The position numbers and the translations under genes are program-made. Shown here one piece after another: positions 8,731 to 18,258 of a DNA stretch of 64,000 nt (position 1 is the stretch's first letter; every line of letters begins with the position of its first letter). This stretch comes from Bacteroides sp. (GTDB lineage: Bacteria > Bacteroidota > Bacteroidia > Bacteroidales > Bacteroidaceae): positions 62,001 through 126,000 of the forward strand of contig JAMPDJ010000004.1 in NCBI GenBank assembly GCA_023665805.1. Reading direction: 5' to 3'. The notes under the pieces are model-generated. The model made no database searches. It was not told the origin of the DNA and worked only from the letters and a program-made list of their open reading frames with translations.

Positions 8731-9795
8731 ATGAACATAGACAGCCTTACAGACGATGCGGTGACATTGCTTTGCCGCATGATAGAAATTCCCGGCACCA
8801 GCCGCAACGAAAAGGATGTGGCCGACATGCTGGAGCGGACCCTCCGCCAAGATTACGGCATAGACATGCAGCGCGATGGCAACAACCTGTGGTGCGTGGC
8901 TCCGGAGTATCGTCCGGAACGCCCGACACTGATGCTGAACGCCCACATGGATACGGTGAAACCGTCCGATTCATGGACCCGCCAGCCCTATCGGGCAACC
9001 ATGGAGGATGACAAGATTTATGGCCTGGGAAGCAACGACGACGGAGCATCCGTGGTATCTCTCGTACAAGTCTTCAGGGTGTTGATGCACGTTCCATTGG
9101 CCTACAATCTCATCCTTGCCATCAGTGCCGAGGAGGAAGTCAGCGGCAAGCTGGGCATGGAGCACCTGCTGACGCTCCTGCCAAAGATAGACGTGGCTAT
9201 AGTGGGAGAACCCACCGGCATGCACCCGGCCATAGCGGAAAAAGGACTGATGGTACTGGACCTCACTGCCCACGGAACAGCTGGACATGCGGCCAGGGAT
9301 GAGGGCGACAATGCCATCTACCATGCAATGGAGGACATGGCATGGTTGAAGGATTATCGCTTTGAGCGGGTAAGCCCCATGCTGGGTCCGGTGAAAATGA
9401 CCGTAACCATCGTGAATGCCGGCACACAGCACAACGTGGTGCCAGACAAATGCACATTCACCGTGGATGTGAGGAGCAACGAGCTTTATACCAACGAAGA
9501 AATATATGAAACGGTATGCTCCCACGTGCAAAGCGATGTGAAGGCCCGCAGCTTCCGATTGTCATCCTCGCGCATAGACCCCATGCATCCTCTTGTGCAA
9601 CATGCCGTGGCTCTGGGCAGAGTGCCTTTCGGCAGCCCCACGCTCAGCGACCAGGCATTGATGCGCTTTCCGTCACTGAAAATGGGCCCCGGCAACAGTT
9701 CCCGCAGCCACACGGCCGACGAATACATACTTAGAAGCGAAATCAGCGAGGCAATAGCTATCTACCTATCCATGCTTCGGGATTTAACTTTGTAG
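8731..9795 (+). CDS. M20 family metallo-deacylase/peptidase (ArgE/DapE-like)
   Basis: A 354-residue M20 enzyme with two-metal ligands in order: His72-x-Asp74 (LNAHMDTV), Asp103/Asp104 (GSNDDGAS), Glu134-Glu135 (SAEEE), Glu160 (VGEPTG) and a C-terminal His in SSRSHTADEY. The middle dimerisation domain (HGTAGHAARDEGDNAIYHAM) is present. The start at 8731 (MNIDSLTDD) is preferred because a promoter box lies in the longer frame. In Bacteroidetes, close relatives deacylate N-acetyl- or N-succinyl-ornithine/citrulline in arginine synthesis, but no arg gene adjoins it, so the substrate is open. Its 3' end overlaps the EnvC-like gene on the other strand by 38 bp. Confidence 0.85.
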   Translation: MNIDSLTDDAVTLLCRMIEIPGTSRNEKDVADMLERTLRQDYGIDMQRDGNNLWCVAPEYRPERPTLMLNAHMDTVKPSDSWTRQPYRATMEDDKIYGLGSNDDGASVVSLVQVFRVLMHVPLAYNLILAISAEEEVSGKLGMEHLLTLLPKIDVAIVGEPTGMHPAIAEKGLMVLDLTAHGTAGHAARDEGDNAIYHAMEDMAWLKDYRFERVSPMLGPVKMTVTIVNAGTQHNVVPDKCTFTVDVRSNELYTNEEIYETVCSHVQSDVKARSFRLSSSRIDPMHPLVQHAVALGRVPFGSPTLSDQALMRFPSLKMGPGNSSRSHTADEYILRSEISEAIAIYLSMLRDLTL

Positions 9796-11101
9796 TCTCC
9801 TTGCGCAACTGGAAGTGCAGCACGCTGTTGCCCGAATCATCGGCCATAACGGTACCTATGAGGTCGCGCGCCTTCAACTTCTGGCCCTTCCGGACAATGA
9901 CCGAGGACAGGTTGCAATAGACTGATATGTAGCTGCCATGGCGCACCAGGACGTTCTTGGAACCGCCAAACTGGAACACGGCGGTGACCACGCCGTCAAA
10001 GACACAGCGAGCACGCGCACCCGGCTTTCCGACATAGTTCACACCCTTGTTGTCCAAAGTAACGTTCTTCAGTCCAGAAACGTTGTACATGCCAAAGCGG
10101 CTGCCTATCCTGTACTGCCCGGTAATGGGAACAGGCAGGCGACCACGATTCTGCTGGAAACTGCCGTTCAGTTTCTTGTCATCCGCAGTAAGCCATGAAT
10201 CAGAACCGCCCTTGGCCGGTGCCGAGGGTTTGGCAGCAGGAACCTTGTTCTTGACTCCTGCGGATTGTTTGCCGTTGTTAGCGGCATTGGCCTTGCGACG
10301 CTGGGCTTCAGCCTTGCGACGCGCCTCGGCCTCGGCACGCTTCCTGGCCTGCTCTATCTCATAGGCTATGAGGTCGTCTATCTTCTTGTTGAGCGCCTTC
10401 AGTTCCTTCTCTTGCTTGGCCACTTGGGAACGCAGGCCGTCTTCCTTTGCTTTCAAGTTCTTGACATATTGCTGCTGTCGCACCTGCTTGTCGCTAAGCA
10501 GGCGACGCTGGCGCATCATCTCGTTCAAGGTGGCCGAGGCACGACTTTGCGTGGCAAGAAGCTTGCCCTTGGCATCCAGTAATTGGCTGTGCTCTTTCTG
10601 TATATGCTTGCCAAGGTCATGCTGGTAGACGATGTATTCCTTGGCATATCTGGCACGACGGTACATCTGCGTCAATGTCTTGGCACTGAGGACATAGAGC
10701 AAAGTATTGTCCACCTTTGGAAACCGCCGGGAGTAGTTAAGCACTCGGACATAGCGGGCCTTCTTCTCGGTCAGACGGGCGTCAATCTTGGTGATATCGG
10801 AGCGCAGAACCTCCATCCTTGCCCTCATGCTGTCCATTTCCACCTCCATATGGTGTATGTCCGCGGCATGCTCGTCCAGACGACGATCAATGTTGTGAAG
10901 ATAGCTTCGGGCATCCTTCCCCTCCTTTCCCGTCTTGTCCAAAGCCTGTCGCGATTGCTTGAGGTTCTTCTGCAATTTGGTCTGCTGTGCCTTGAGATTC
11001 TTGACTTTCTTACTATTCTGGGCGCACACTGGCATGAAGCCACCGACACACAGTACCAGCAGCAACATGGACAGATAACGACAAAGTGCGGGTAAGTGCA
11101 T
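9758..11101 (-). CDS. EnvC-like murein hydrolase activator (coiled coil plus degenerate LytM domain)
   Basis: A 447-residue secreted protein: signal peptide (cleavage probably after PVCAQ, about residue 28), a long coiled coil rich in Lys/Glu/Arg (about 35-260), an Ala/Lys/Pro-rich linker, then a LytM/M23 domain (about 325-447). The active-site pattern is degenerate: the first metal His-x3-Asp motif reads NVTLDNKG and the last HLH motif is reduced to VLHFQL. This matches EnvC/NlpD-type activators that switch on amidases rather than cut peptidoglycan. It is the last gene of the dut-TPR-DUF4292 run, 3 bp after the lipoprotein gene. Confidence 0.88.
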   Translation of the reverse strand: MHLPALCRYLSMLLLVLCVGGFMPVCAQNSKKVKNLKAQQTKLQKNLKQSRQALDKTGKEGKDARSYLHNIDRRLDEHAADIHHMEVEMDSMRARMEVLRSDITKIDARLTEKKARYVRVLNYSRRFPKVDNTLLYVLSAKTLTQMYRRARYAKEYIVYQHDLGKHIQKEHSQLLDAKGKLLATQSRASATLNEMMRQRRLLSDKQVRQQQYVKNLKAKEDGLRSQVAKQEKELKALNKKIDDLIAYEIEQARKRAEAEARRKAEAQRRKANAANNGKQSAGVKNKVPAAKPSAPAKGGSDSWLTADDKKLNGSFQQNRGRLPVPITGQYRIGSRFGMYNVSGLKNVTLDNKGVNYVGKPGARARCVFDGVVTAVFQFGGSKNVLVRHGSYISVYCNLSSVIVRKGQKLKARDLIGTVMADDSGNSVLHFQLRKETTKLNPEAWIGR

Positions 11102-11104
11102 ATC

Positions 11105-11767
11105 CTATCCTCTCCCTATTAACATGGCCACCAACTTTCTGATCTGCTCGGGCGACAGTTGTTCGTAGTTGGCAATATTGAACGAACTACGTGTGCTCCA
11201 TCCGGTCTCGTACTTGTGACGACTCAGAGCCAGGGACATCTCCAAGGAAGTGGCTCCATTGGCAAAGGTCATGTCCAACTGCTCCGGCAAACGGCGTTCA
11301 TCCTCCATTTTGGCAAAACTTCCGTACTTCCACTCCACTGACTTGACACGGAACTCCTCGGCTTCTCCCCAAAATATGTCCTGAATGTCCTCGAATGTGA
11401 CATCGCGGCCTATCAATGCTGACAACTCGGGATAAGTCATGCGGATATACTGACGAGTGTAGCGACTGACCACCAGCACGCTATCCCGGGTCAACTCCAT
11501 AGTGCCTATTTGCAGGCCGAAGAGATAGGTGGCATTCAGAATGATGACATCGTCACGCTTCATTTTCAGCGTTCCTCCCACACTCACGCCCTTGCCCTTA
11601 TCCGTACCGATACGGATATTTGCCTTGGCAGTGACACACTCGTCAGCCTTCCATGTGGAGGCTGGAATATCCTTGTAGCCGGAACCTGACGCCTTGCGGC
11701 TGGAGGAACAGGCCGCCATGAAAAGGATGGCAAGCACACAGGCTATATAATAACGTATCCGTTTCAC
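11105..11767 (-). CDS. DUF4292-family lipoprotein
   Basis: A 220-residue lipoprotein with a type II signal peptide: ACVLAILFMAAC, with lipobox MAAC and Cys20. No acidic export signal follows the cysteine, so it probably faces the periplasm. The body is beta-strand rich (VSVGGTLKMKRDDVIILNATYLFGLQIGTMELT), like the LolA/LolB-type barrel fold proposed for DUF4292. In Bacteroidetes this gene commonly sits between a TPR protein and an EnvC-like protein, as here. A role in outer-membrane lipoprotein or lipid handling is inferred from fold and neighbours only. Confidence 0.8.
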   Translation of the reverse strand: MKRIRYYIACVLAILFMAACSSSRKASGSGYKDIPASTWKADECVTAKANIRIGTDKGKGVSVGGTLKMKRDDVIILNATYLFGLQIGTMELTRDSVLVVSRYTRQYIRMTYPELSALIGRDVTFEDIQDIFWGEAEEFRVKSVEWKYGSFAKMEDERRLPEQLDMTFANGATSLEMSLALSRHKYETGWSTRSSFNIANYEQLSPEQIRKLVAMLIGRG

Positions 11768-11847
11768 TTTATAATATACTTTAAGTCAGTATTTCAGATA
11801 TTGTAGGATTTTTTTGGGGAAGACGGGAGGAAAACACCAATGCATGT

Positions 11848-13566
11848 TTACTCTGCCTTATAGTATCTCCTCTTCCTTACTTTCTTCAACAACACGGGCG
11901 ATACGTCCTTGTCCGAACGCTCCACTGCATTCAGCCATAGATACAAGGCCCGGGACCTGTCGCCATTCATCCAGGCAATATCACCGGCATGCTCCAACAA
12001 AACGGCACTCGTGACAGTATCGTTGGCAAGAAACTGCTCAAGGCTGTCCCGAGGCACAATCATGTCCATATACTCGGCAGCCTCGGCATACTTGCCCTTC
12101 ATGAACATTATCCACGCATAGGTGTCCAGGTAAGTAGCGTTACCGGACTCCGCCTTCACTGCACGGTAGCTCATTTCCTCCGCCTTGTCCAGATTCTCAT
12201 TCTTCAGTGACAAGAAGTAGGCGTAGTTATTGAGGCACATGGCATCGTCGGGATTGTAGACCAGTGCAGAGTCGTATTCGGCAAAGGCTTCCTTATCCTT
12301 GCCCATCCGGTATAGGATGTCTCCTGTAGAGGTGAACATAGAGGCGACCATGTCCGGGTTGGCATCGGCCGGCCGCAGACGCAGCCCACGGCGCAAGGCA
12401 TCCAAAGCTCCGGTTTCATCGCCTTGCAGCAGCAAAGACACACCAAGGAAGTAGTGGAACGACAGGTTCTCTGGATGATAGTTGACACCCTTGCGGCAAA
12501 CCTCCTCCAAGGAATTGTAATCGTGTTCGTCACCATAATAGCGCAGGAGCCAGCGGGTAGCCTCCTCGTTATCCGGAGCTATGGCCATAACACGCACCAG
12601 GACATTATGTATGTCCACAGCGGGGCTTTTGGTTCCCTCCAGATACAAGGCATACAGCATCAACAGGTCGGTATTGGTGGAATCTACCTGCAACACATGT
12701 TCGAAGACGCCTGACATCTGTTCCCTTCCAAGCGAGTCGGAGGAAAATGCCATCGACATCTGCTGCAGGATGCGCACTCTTTCCTCGGTGGCAGTCCTGG
12801 GAGCATAGAGGATGGAGTCGCGTGTGGCTTCGTACAGGCTATCCTGTCCTTGCTGCCTGTAATAGTCCATCAGAGCCATCTGCAACGTCATGTTACCCGG
12901 ATCCACACGTCGTACCTCATCGTATATCTTCATGGCTTCCTCGAAATTGCCCAACTGCTGATAACTGTACCCCATACCTATACGGTAGGACATGTCGGCA
13001 GGATACTCGTCGCAAAGGCTCTGCAATTCCTTGAACGCGCTGACGCTGTCGCCCATCTGCATGTACAGCGAGAACTTGTCGCGGCTGATGCTTGGCAATT
13101 TGCCTTCCAGCATTTCCATCTTATCGTACACCTCTATGGAACGGGCATATTCTTCGTTATTGGCATAGATGTTGGCCAACTGATACAGCACGTCCGAACG
13201 TTTGCTTTGCAGCCGGCTCAACCGCTCCAGCAACGGCAGGGCCTCGTCCACTTCAGCCCTGCGTATATACAGGCTTGCCAGAACCTCGAGATAATAGGAA
13301 TTATCGGAATCCAGTTCCACCGCTCTCTCCAGACAATCCATGCCAAGGCTGTCCTCTTTCATGTATATATGTACCAATCCCACCTGGAACAGGGCCTCTG
13401 GCGAATCGGGATCTATCTCAAGACAATGACGATACATTTCCATGGAGGCCGACATGTTGTCCTGCATACGACACTTCGCCGCCTCCATCATAAAATAATC
13501 CAGACGTGCCTGCGCGCCGGCCGCCCGGCACACCAACAGCAGGAGAGCTACAACATACAATCTCAT
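11848..13566 (-). CDS. exported tetratricopeptide-repeat protein
   Basis: A 572-residue protein with a short signal peptide (cleavage near AGAQA, about residue 20) followed by a chain of TPR units across most of its length, for example [42 protein letters not shown], and [27 protein letters not shown] near the C-terminus. TPR arrays act as protein-protein scaffolds. The start overlaps the dut stop by 4 bp, so the two are coupled; the DUF4292 lipoprotein follows after 80 bp. The conserved neighbourhood suggests an envelope assembly role, but no partner can be named from sequence. Confidence 0.87.
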   Translation of the reverse strand: MRLYVVALLLLVCRAAGAQARLDYFMMEAAKCRMQDNMSASMEMYRHCLEIDPDSPEALFQVGLVHIYMKEDSLGMDCLERAVELDSDNSYYLEVLASLYIRRAEVDEALPLLERLSRLQSKRSDVLYQLANIYANNEEYARSIEVYDKMEMLEGKLPSISRDKFSLYMQMGDSVSAFKELQSLCDEYPADMSYRIGMGYSYQQLGNFEEAMKIYDEVRRVDPGNMTLQMALMDYYRQQGQDSLYEATRDSILYAPRTATEERVRILQQMSMAFSSDSLGREQMSGVFEHVLQVDSTNTDLLMLYALYLEGTKSPAVDIHNVLVRVMAIAPDNEEATRWLLRYYGDEHDYNSLEEVCRKGVNYHPENLSFHYFLGVSLLLQGDETGALDALRRGLRLRPADANPDMVASMFTSTGDILYRMGKDKEAFAEYDSALVYNPDDAMCLNNYAYFLSLKNENLDKAEEMSYRAVKAESGNATYLDTYAWIMFMKGKYAEAAEYMDMIVPRDSLEQFLANDTVTSAVLLEHAGDIAWMNGDRSRALYLWLNAVERSDKDVSPVLLKKVRKRRYYKAE

Positions 13567-14000
13567 AATACACCGCTGTGGCCGAAACCTCCTTCGCCAC
13601 GTTCCGTTTTGTCCAATGTTTCCACGCTCACGAACTCCGCGTGTTCGTATCTTGCTATCACCATCTGTGCTATGCGTTCCCCGTCACGTATGACAAAATC
13701 CTCCTGTCCGAGGTTTATCAGTATCACGCCTATCTCGCCACGATAGTCGGCATCTATTGTCCCCGGGGTATTCAGTACGGTCACACCGTGCTTCAAGGCA
13801 AGTCCGCTACGCGGTCTAACCTGGGCTTCACATCCCTCCGGCAAAGCCATGTACAATCCCGTGGGCACCAATACGCGCTCCATAGGCTTTATCACCAAGG
13901 GGGCGTCTATGCTTGCCCTCAGATCCATTCCCGCACTGCATGGAGTCGAATACTCAGGCAGGGGATGGTGAGATTTGTTCAATATCTTTATATATTCCAT
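13563..14000 (-). CDS. dut: deoxyuridine 5'-triphosphate nucleotidohydrolase (dUTPase)
   Basis: A 145-residue trimeric dUTPase converting dUTP to dUMP and pyrophosphate. All five family motifs are visible: AGMDLRAS (motif 1), [12 protein letters not shown] (2), [19 protein letters not shown] (3), [11 protein letters not shown] (4) and the Gly-rich C-terminal arm [11 protein letters not shown] (5). Length is normal. It lies 46 bp after the dGTPase-like gene, so two dNTP-cleansing enzymes are neighbours, and its stop overlaps the start of the TPR gene by 4 bp. Confidence 0.97.
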   Translation of the reverse strand: MEYIKILNKSHHPLPEYSTPCSAGMDLRASIDAPLVIKPMERVLVPTGLYMALPEGCEAQVRPRSGLALKHGVTVLNTPGTIDADYRGEIGVILINLGQEDFVIRDGERIAQMVIARYEHAEFVSVETLDKTERGEGGFGHSGVL

Positions 14001-14046
14001 TCCTGATCAGAAAGAAATGTTGTTCATATTTCCCTCACACGTCGTC

Positions 14047-15402
14047 TCAGAGTGTGGGGATGGACATTCCGTTGATGTTGCGATACATGTCCATGGCATA
14101 AACGTCGGTCATGCCCGATATGTAATCCAGCACGGCCATTATGCGACCGTAGAGTGTCGGAGCCTTGATGTCGTATTGTGCGGAGACGCGGTTGATAAGC
14201 AGTTGCGAAAAGGCCTTGTCGGGATGTATCACGGCCTGCACCATCATATCGGTCAGAGTCGTTATGACCTTGTAGCCGGCTATTTCTATATCCATGACAT
14301 CACGTGTCCTGTAGATACGGGCATAGCTTACTTCCTCGCAACGGCGGTATGCCTGTCGCGGTATCTCGCTGATATGGCCTACGAGGCTACCTTGAAACTC
14401 GCCCGCCAATATGGCATCCTCGTTGTTTACAAAGACCTTCACACATTCCGTCTCAAGGGCATTGATCACACAAGAACGGAGATATACTATCTGTTCGTTG
14501 AGGTCGTCCAAGGTGGACATACGTTCCATTATGTGTTCCCGTTGCTTCTCGTCGAAGTATGCCAGCAGCAGTTCCTTGGTCTCCTCCGTAGTAAGTATCT
14601 TCAGTTTATGGGCATCCTCTATGTCCATTATCTCATAGCAAATATCATCCGCAGCCTCCACGAGATACACCAAAGGGTAACGTGCATAGCGCAATGTCCC
14701 GTCAGGACTGTCGAACCGTCTGATGCCCAGTTCCTCGGCTATACGTTGATAATACTCGATTTCATCGCAGAAGAAGCCGAACTTTCTCTTGCCTCCTGCC
14801 AGATTACTGCTAAAAGGGTACTTGACTATGGAAGCCAGCGTACTGTATGTCATGACGAAACCGCCCTGGCGGCGTCCGTTGAAGTGGTGCGTCAACAGGC
14901 GAAAGGCGTTGGCGTTGCCTTCGAAACAGACGAGGTCCTCCCATTGTGCCGCAGTAAGCGAGTCGCCTGTCTCGTCACAAAAATAATCCTTAAGGAAGCG
15001 GCCGTCTCCCTCACTGAAATACGTCCCGATGGCCTTTTCCCCGCTGTGGCCGAAAGGAGGATTGCCCAAGTCATGCGCAAGGCATGCCGCAGACACTATG
15101 CTGCCCATCTCCATGATGTGCGTGTCGCGCAGATGAGGGTGACGCTGCAGCAGTTCGCGCGCCACATCGTTGCCCAAAGAACGTCCCACGCTGCTCACTT
15201 CCAAAGAGTGCGTCAGCCTGTTGTGGACAAAAATACTGCCAGGCAGAGGAAAGACCTGGGTCTTGTTCTGCAAGCGACGGAAAGGCGCAGAAAAAATCAA
15301 GCGGTCGTAATCGCGCTGAAACTCCGTGCGGTCATCCTTCTTATGAGGTCGCTGTTCCTGTCCCAACCTCTTGTTTGATAACAGTCGTTCCCACTTCATC
15401 AT
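14047..15402 (-). CDS. dgt: deoxyguanosinetriphosphate triphosphohydrolase-like HD protein
   Basis: A 451-residue HD-domain dNTPase. The N-terminus has RDYDRLIFSAPFRRLQNKTQV (family signature), then the metal site THSLEVSSVGRS (His of the HD set) and CLAHDLGNPPFGHSGE (HD pair). The family hydrolyses dGTP, and in some members other dNTPs, to the nucleoside and tripolyphosphate. Its start overlaps the stop of the GNAT acyltransferase gene by 4 bp, and dut follows. Substrate preference cannot be read from the sequence. Confidence 0.93.
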   Translation of the reverse strand: MMKWERLLSNKRLGQEQRPHKKDDRTEFQRDYDRLIFSAPFRRLQNKTQVFPLPGSIFVHNRLTHSLEVSSVGRSLGNDVARELLQRHPHLRDTHIMEMGSIVSAACLAHDLGNPPFGHSGEKAIGTYFSEGDGRFLKDYFCDETGDSLTAAQWEDLVCFEGNANAFRLLTHHFNGRRQGGFVMTYSTLASIVKYPFSSNLAGGKRKFGFFCDEIEYYQRIAEELGIRRFDSPDGTLRYARYPLVYLVEAADDICYEIMDIEDAHKLKILTTEETKELLLAYFDEKQREHIMERMSTLDDLNEQIVYLRSCVINALETECVKVFVNNEDAILAGEFQGSLVGHISEIPRQAYRRCEEVSYARIYRTRDVMDIEIAGYKVITTLTDMMVQAVIHPDKAFSQLLINRVSAQYDIKAPTLYGRIMAVLDYISGMTDVYAMDMYRNINGMSIPTL

Positions 15403-16400
15403 GACTTCGGTGCAGAATCCACGGGATAGAACAGCTTGCTGGCACCAGAGGTAAGTTTCACCAGTTCCGGATGTTCTGCCGCAAAAGTGTCTATGTATCG
15501 CATGCGCTTCTCTTGCAATATCTCGTCCACGGCAATCAGTATGCCCGTCTCCTCCACATTGCCGAAGCCATCATTTATGGCAGTGCCGAAAAGCTTCATC
15601 GTGGGTGACAGCCCCATGTAGGCATTCACCAATGGCGGAATGTTCAGACCTCGTTCACGCACGGCCTTGTTCAGTATCCGGTAATCTTTCTTGAAATCAT
15701 CCTCCACGAACAGCTGCTTGAATCGTGCCGTGTCATGCTCGTAACGCAATGGCACGATGGGTTCTATCAGGCAGTCGGGATCGGGAAAATGCTTGTGCAG
15801 GAAATAAAGTATCATGTCGCGACTGAGACGGTCATAGGAAGGATACATGGTGAACTTTCCGAAAAGGTAACGTACGTCCGGTTCTATCACCGTGACGGCG
15901 CCCAGACCGTCCCACAGGTTGTCCAGGGCAAAAAGGCCCTTTGTGCCCATGCGGCTGCTCTGATATTCAAGCGTGACGAAACTGCGTCCCAGTTCCACGG
16001 TCCATGGCGCATAGTCGCGCATGAAGACATCGGAGAAGCGGAACATGTGGCTGGTGGCCAAGTGCGGCTGGCCGTCAGGCCCAATCATCCAGTCACGTCC
16101 GAGTATGTAGCGATACCCGCCCAGAATCTCCTCTTCCTCAGGGTCCCACACCACCAATTGCTTATAGGGATTGTCGCATATGTCAAACTCGTCCAAGTCC
16201 ATGCTCTTGCCCGAGCCTCCACCGGCCGCCCTGAATGCTATCTCGCGCAACCGGCCTATCTCGCGCAATGTATTAGGCGAGTCCTGCCACGTAACGATGT
16301 AAACGTCATTGCCGCTCTTGTTTGTGTGGCGCAACTTGCGCTCCTCGGTCAATTCGGCCTTTATCAACTCGCGCGGAACCTTTGCGATAATCTCTTCCAT
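15399..16400 (-). CDS. GNAT-fold (hemolysin/OlsB-like) N-acyltransferase
   Basis: A 333-residue protein of the GNAT hemolysin/OlsB group: an N-terminal GNAT core containing EIGRLREIAFRAAGGGSGKSMDLDEFD, then LGGYRYILG and VELGRSFVTLEYQ (acyl-donor core), and a C-terminal extension with NPPLVNAYMGLSP-like sequence. OlsB-type enzymes transfer a 3-hydroxyacyl chain from ACP to the amino group of an amino acid; the Bacteroides member GlsB makes N-acylglycine for glycine lipids. The similarity fits GlsB, but the GlsA acyltransferase partner is not adjacent, so the symbol is withheld. It heads the minus-strand run into dgt and dut. Confidence 0.78.
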   Translation of the reverse strand: MEEIIAKVPRELIKAELTEERKLRHTNKSGNDVYIVTWQDSPNTLREIGRLREIAFRAAGGGSGKSMDLDEFDICDNPYKQLVVWDPEEEEILGGYRYILGRDWMIGPDGQPHLATSHMFRFSDVFMRDYAPWTVELGRSFVTLEYQSSRMGTKGLFALDNLWDGLGAVTVIEPDVRYLFGKFTMYPSYDRLSRDMILYFLHKHFPDPDCLIEPIVPLRYEHDTARFKQLFVEDDFKKDYRILNKAVRERGLNIPPLVNAYMGLSPTMKLFGTAINDGFGNVEETGILIAVDEILQEKRMRYIDTFAAEHPELVKLTSGASKLFYPVDSAPKS

Positions 16401-16510
16401 GATATTCGTATCCCACTGATGACATCCGGCATGCGCTTTCCTGCCTTGAAGCGGGAGGCACGGCCATCCATCCTGTGTATATATGTGTGTATGTGTATGC
16501 TTTTGTCGGT

Positions 16511-16873
16511 CTATTTGATAATCACCAACCGGTTGTTGATGAAGTACCGTCCTTGCGGCAATCCATTCAGCCAGTTGACTCCCTTGTTCAGTCGCATGAA
16601 CAGATAGAAAGCTCCGTTGGCAGTGTACACGGGTAAAATCTGGTTCTCGGGACTTTGCACTCTCACGGCATTCCCTACGACATTCAACTGCACCGGATAT
16701 GCAGACGTGCTCATCTTGCGTCTCGCCTCGCCGTCACCTTCGCGTGGTACCAACTTCACTATAGTATCCTGCTTCTGTTGCACAGGCCTTTGGCGGTATA
16801 CACCAGTCGGTGCCACTGCCGCAATATGCAGCAGAGCACCGATTAGCATAAATATCGTCAATGTCCTTTTCAT
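16511..16873 (-). CDS. small secreted protein of unknown function with a sorting-tail-like C-terminus
   Basis: A 120-residue protein with an N-terminal signal peptide (MKRTLTIFMLIGALLHIAAVA). The mature part contains a short beta-rich stretch (YPVQLNVVGNAVRVQSPE) and ends in NGLPQGRYFINNRLVIIK, which resembles the C-terminal strands of Bacteroidetes small DUF3244-like proteins and of type IX sorting tails (GxYxxxxRLVIxK). No enzymatic motif is visible. It lies 137 bp upstream of nothing obvious on its strand and appears monocistronic. Function unknown. Confidence 0.6.
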   Translation of the reverse strand: MKRTLTIFMLIGALLHIAAVAPTGVYRQRPVQQKQDTIVKLVPREGDGEARRKMSTSAYPVQLNVVGNAVRVQSPENQILPVYTANGAFYLFMRLNKGVNWLNGLPQGRYFINNRLVIIK

Positions 16874-16986
16874 TCATCACATCTCATCCGCCATCATGGC
16901 AGAACCTTTCTCCTATACCTTATAAATATATAATGGCCGGACACGAAGCGGAAGAGTTCTTGTTTTACCAATGCGAGTTTGCCTTC

Positions 16987-18153
16987 TTACTTGATTCTCT
17001 GACCGGCAACGGTGTACTTCTTGCCAGCTTTCAGCACAACCACTTTGCCATTCTCCATCACCTTGCCGGCAACGGCAGCATTCTCGGCATCAATGCCGTC
17101 GATGCCAACGGACACAAGAGAAACAATCTCGTTGTTGTAGTTGAACTCGTAGATATCGCCGAACTTCTTCATCACACCCTTTACAACCACGGAAGAGCCA
17201 ACCTCCAGGTCTTCGATGGAGGTGAACTGCTCACCACCTACGTTCAAGCCGCTGTAGCACATGAACTGCTGTGTAGCCTCGGTACCGTCAGTTGAAATGT
17301 AGTATGTGATTGAACCGTACTTCTCGTTGAAGCTTTCCACCTTGGAAACAATACCCTTGATGTACACGTTGGCGATCAAGCCCTTACCGGCCTCAATGAG
17401 AGCAACGGCCTCCTCAACGGTGTAAGCGGTCTCAGGAGTGTTGGCAATGCTCTTGACGGTAACATCATAGGTCTTGCTGGCTGTCAGACCCTTATAGGTA
17501 GCGGTAACAGTAACCGTCTTTGTGTCCTCGGCAATCACTGCCGGCTCACAGGTCCAAGAGGCCGCATCGGTAACATCCTTGGTGGTCTCGTCCGAGAATA
17601 TGGCTGTAGCCACCAGACCTTCGATGCCAAAGGCATCACCGACATAACACTCGGTCTGGACAGGAGTAGTCTCGGTCAACTTCAAGGCTGTAGCTTCGGG
17701 AGCGTTATCGCCCACGACGTATGTCACCTTGATAGTCTCCATACGCACCTGGTTCAACCCTGCGACAAATGATACGGTTTCAGCGTTGCCGGTCCATGTG
17801 CCAACCTTATCAGCATAGGCGTAATCGCCTGTAGACCATGAATTGTAGCAGCCGGGACCCCACTTTGCATCGTTAGCTTCAGAACAAACAAACTCAATGG
17901 ATGTGATATTGCCCTCAGCCACAGACACGGTGAATGTCTGGCTCTTATAAGCGCGATACTGGCCTACACCGTTGTATGTTCCCAATACACCTTGACCAGT
18001 AGCAATGGTTACCCCCCCCTTGTTGCCGGTCTGCGCACCTGCAGTTGTCGACCACAGATTATCTTCACCGGTGATGGTTACTACCTTCTCCTCGGCAAAC
18101 AGAGAAGCCGTGCCAATAAACATGGCTGCGAATAAAAGTAAAAGTTTTCTCAT
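16987..18153 (-). CDS. secreted Ig-like/OB-fold multidomain protein with C-terminal sorting-like tail
   Basis: A 388-residue exported protein: signal peptide MRKLLLLFAAMFIGTASLFA; a beta-sandwich module (about 21-150); a bacterial Ig-like module about residues 155-235 (VTVTATYKGLTASKTYDVTV); an OB-fold-like module about 240-345 (AYTVEEAVALIEAGKGLIANVYIKGIVSK, then VVVKGVMKKFGDIYEFNYNNEIVSL); and a short tail ending KVVVLKAGKKYTVAGQRIK. The tail resembles Bacteroidetes secretion/sorting tails. A G8 homopolymer (plus-strand C8, 18012-18019) spans codons 45-48, so slippage there would frameshift the protein. A strong promoter lies at 18229-18258. Function unknown. Confidence 0.75.
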   Translation of the reverse strand: MRKLLLLFAAMFIGTASLFAEEKVVTITGEDNLWSTTAGAQTGNKGGVTIATGQGVLGTYNGVGQYRAYKSQTFTVSVAEGNITSIEFVCSEANDAKWGPGCYNSWSTGDYAYADKVGTWTGNAETVSFVAGLNQVRMETIKVTYVVGDNAPEATALKLTETTPVQTECYVGDAFGIEGLVATAIFSDETTKDVTDAASWTCEPAVIAEDTKTVTVTATYKGLTASKTYDVTVKSIANTPETAYTVEEAVALIEAGKGLIANVYIKGIVSKVESFNEKYGSITYYISTDGTEATQQFMCYSGLNVGGEQFTSIEDLEVGSSVVVKGVMKKFGDIYEFNYNNEIVSLVSVGIDGIDAENAAVAGKVMENGKVVVLKAGKKYTVAGQRIK

Positions 18154-18228
18154 AAGCCTTATGCTTTTATGGTTAATAATATGTTACAGAAGCTGACAAA
18201 CGCCATGCCACACTTCCCATTTTACGCA

Positions 18229-18258
18229 CAAAAGTACAAAAAAAGTCGCTTACGCACA
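18229..18258 (-). promoter_or_regulatory. Bacteroidetes promoter (-33 TTG, -7 TActTTTG) for the Ig/OB-fold protein gene
   Basis: On the minus strand TTG (18258-18256) is followed after exactly 19 bp by TACTTTTG (18236-18229), an excellent match to the family-specific sigma consensus. The start codon at 18153 leaves a leader of about 70 nt. Confidence 0.75.

Noticed and set aside
13975..15378. 467-codon open frame (+) opposite dgt
   Set aside because: Antisense shadow of a clear HD-domain gene; no motif of its own.
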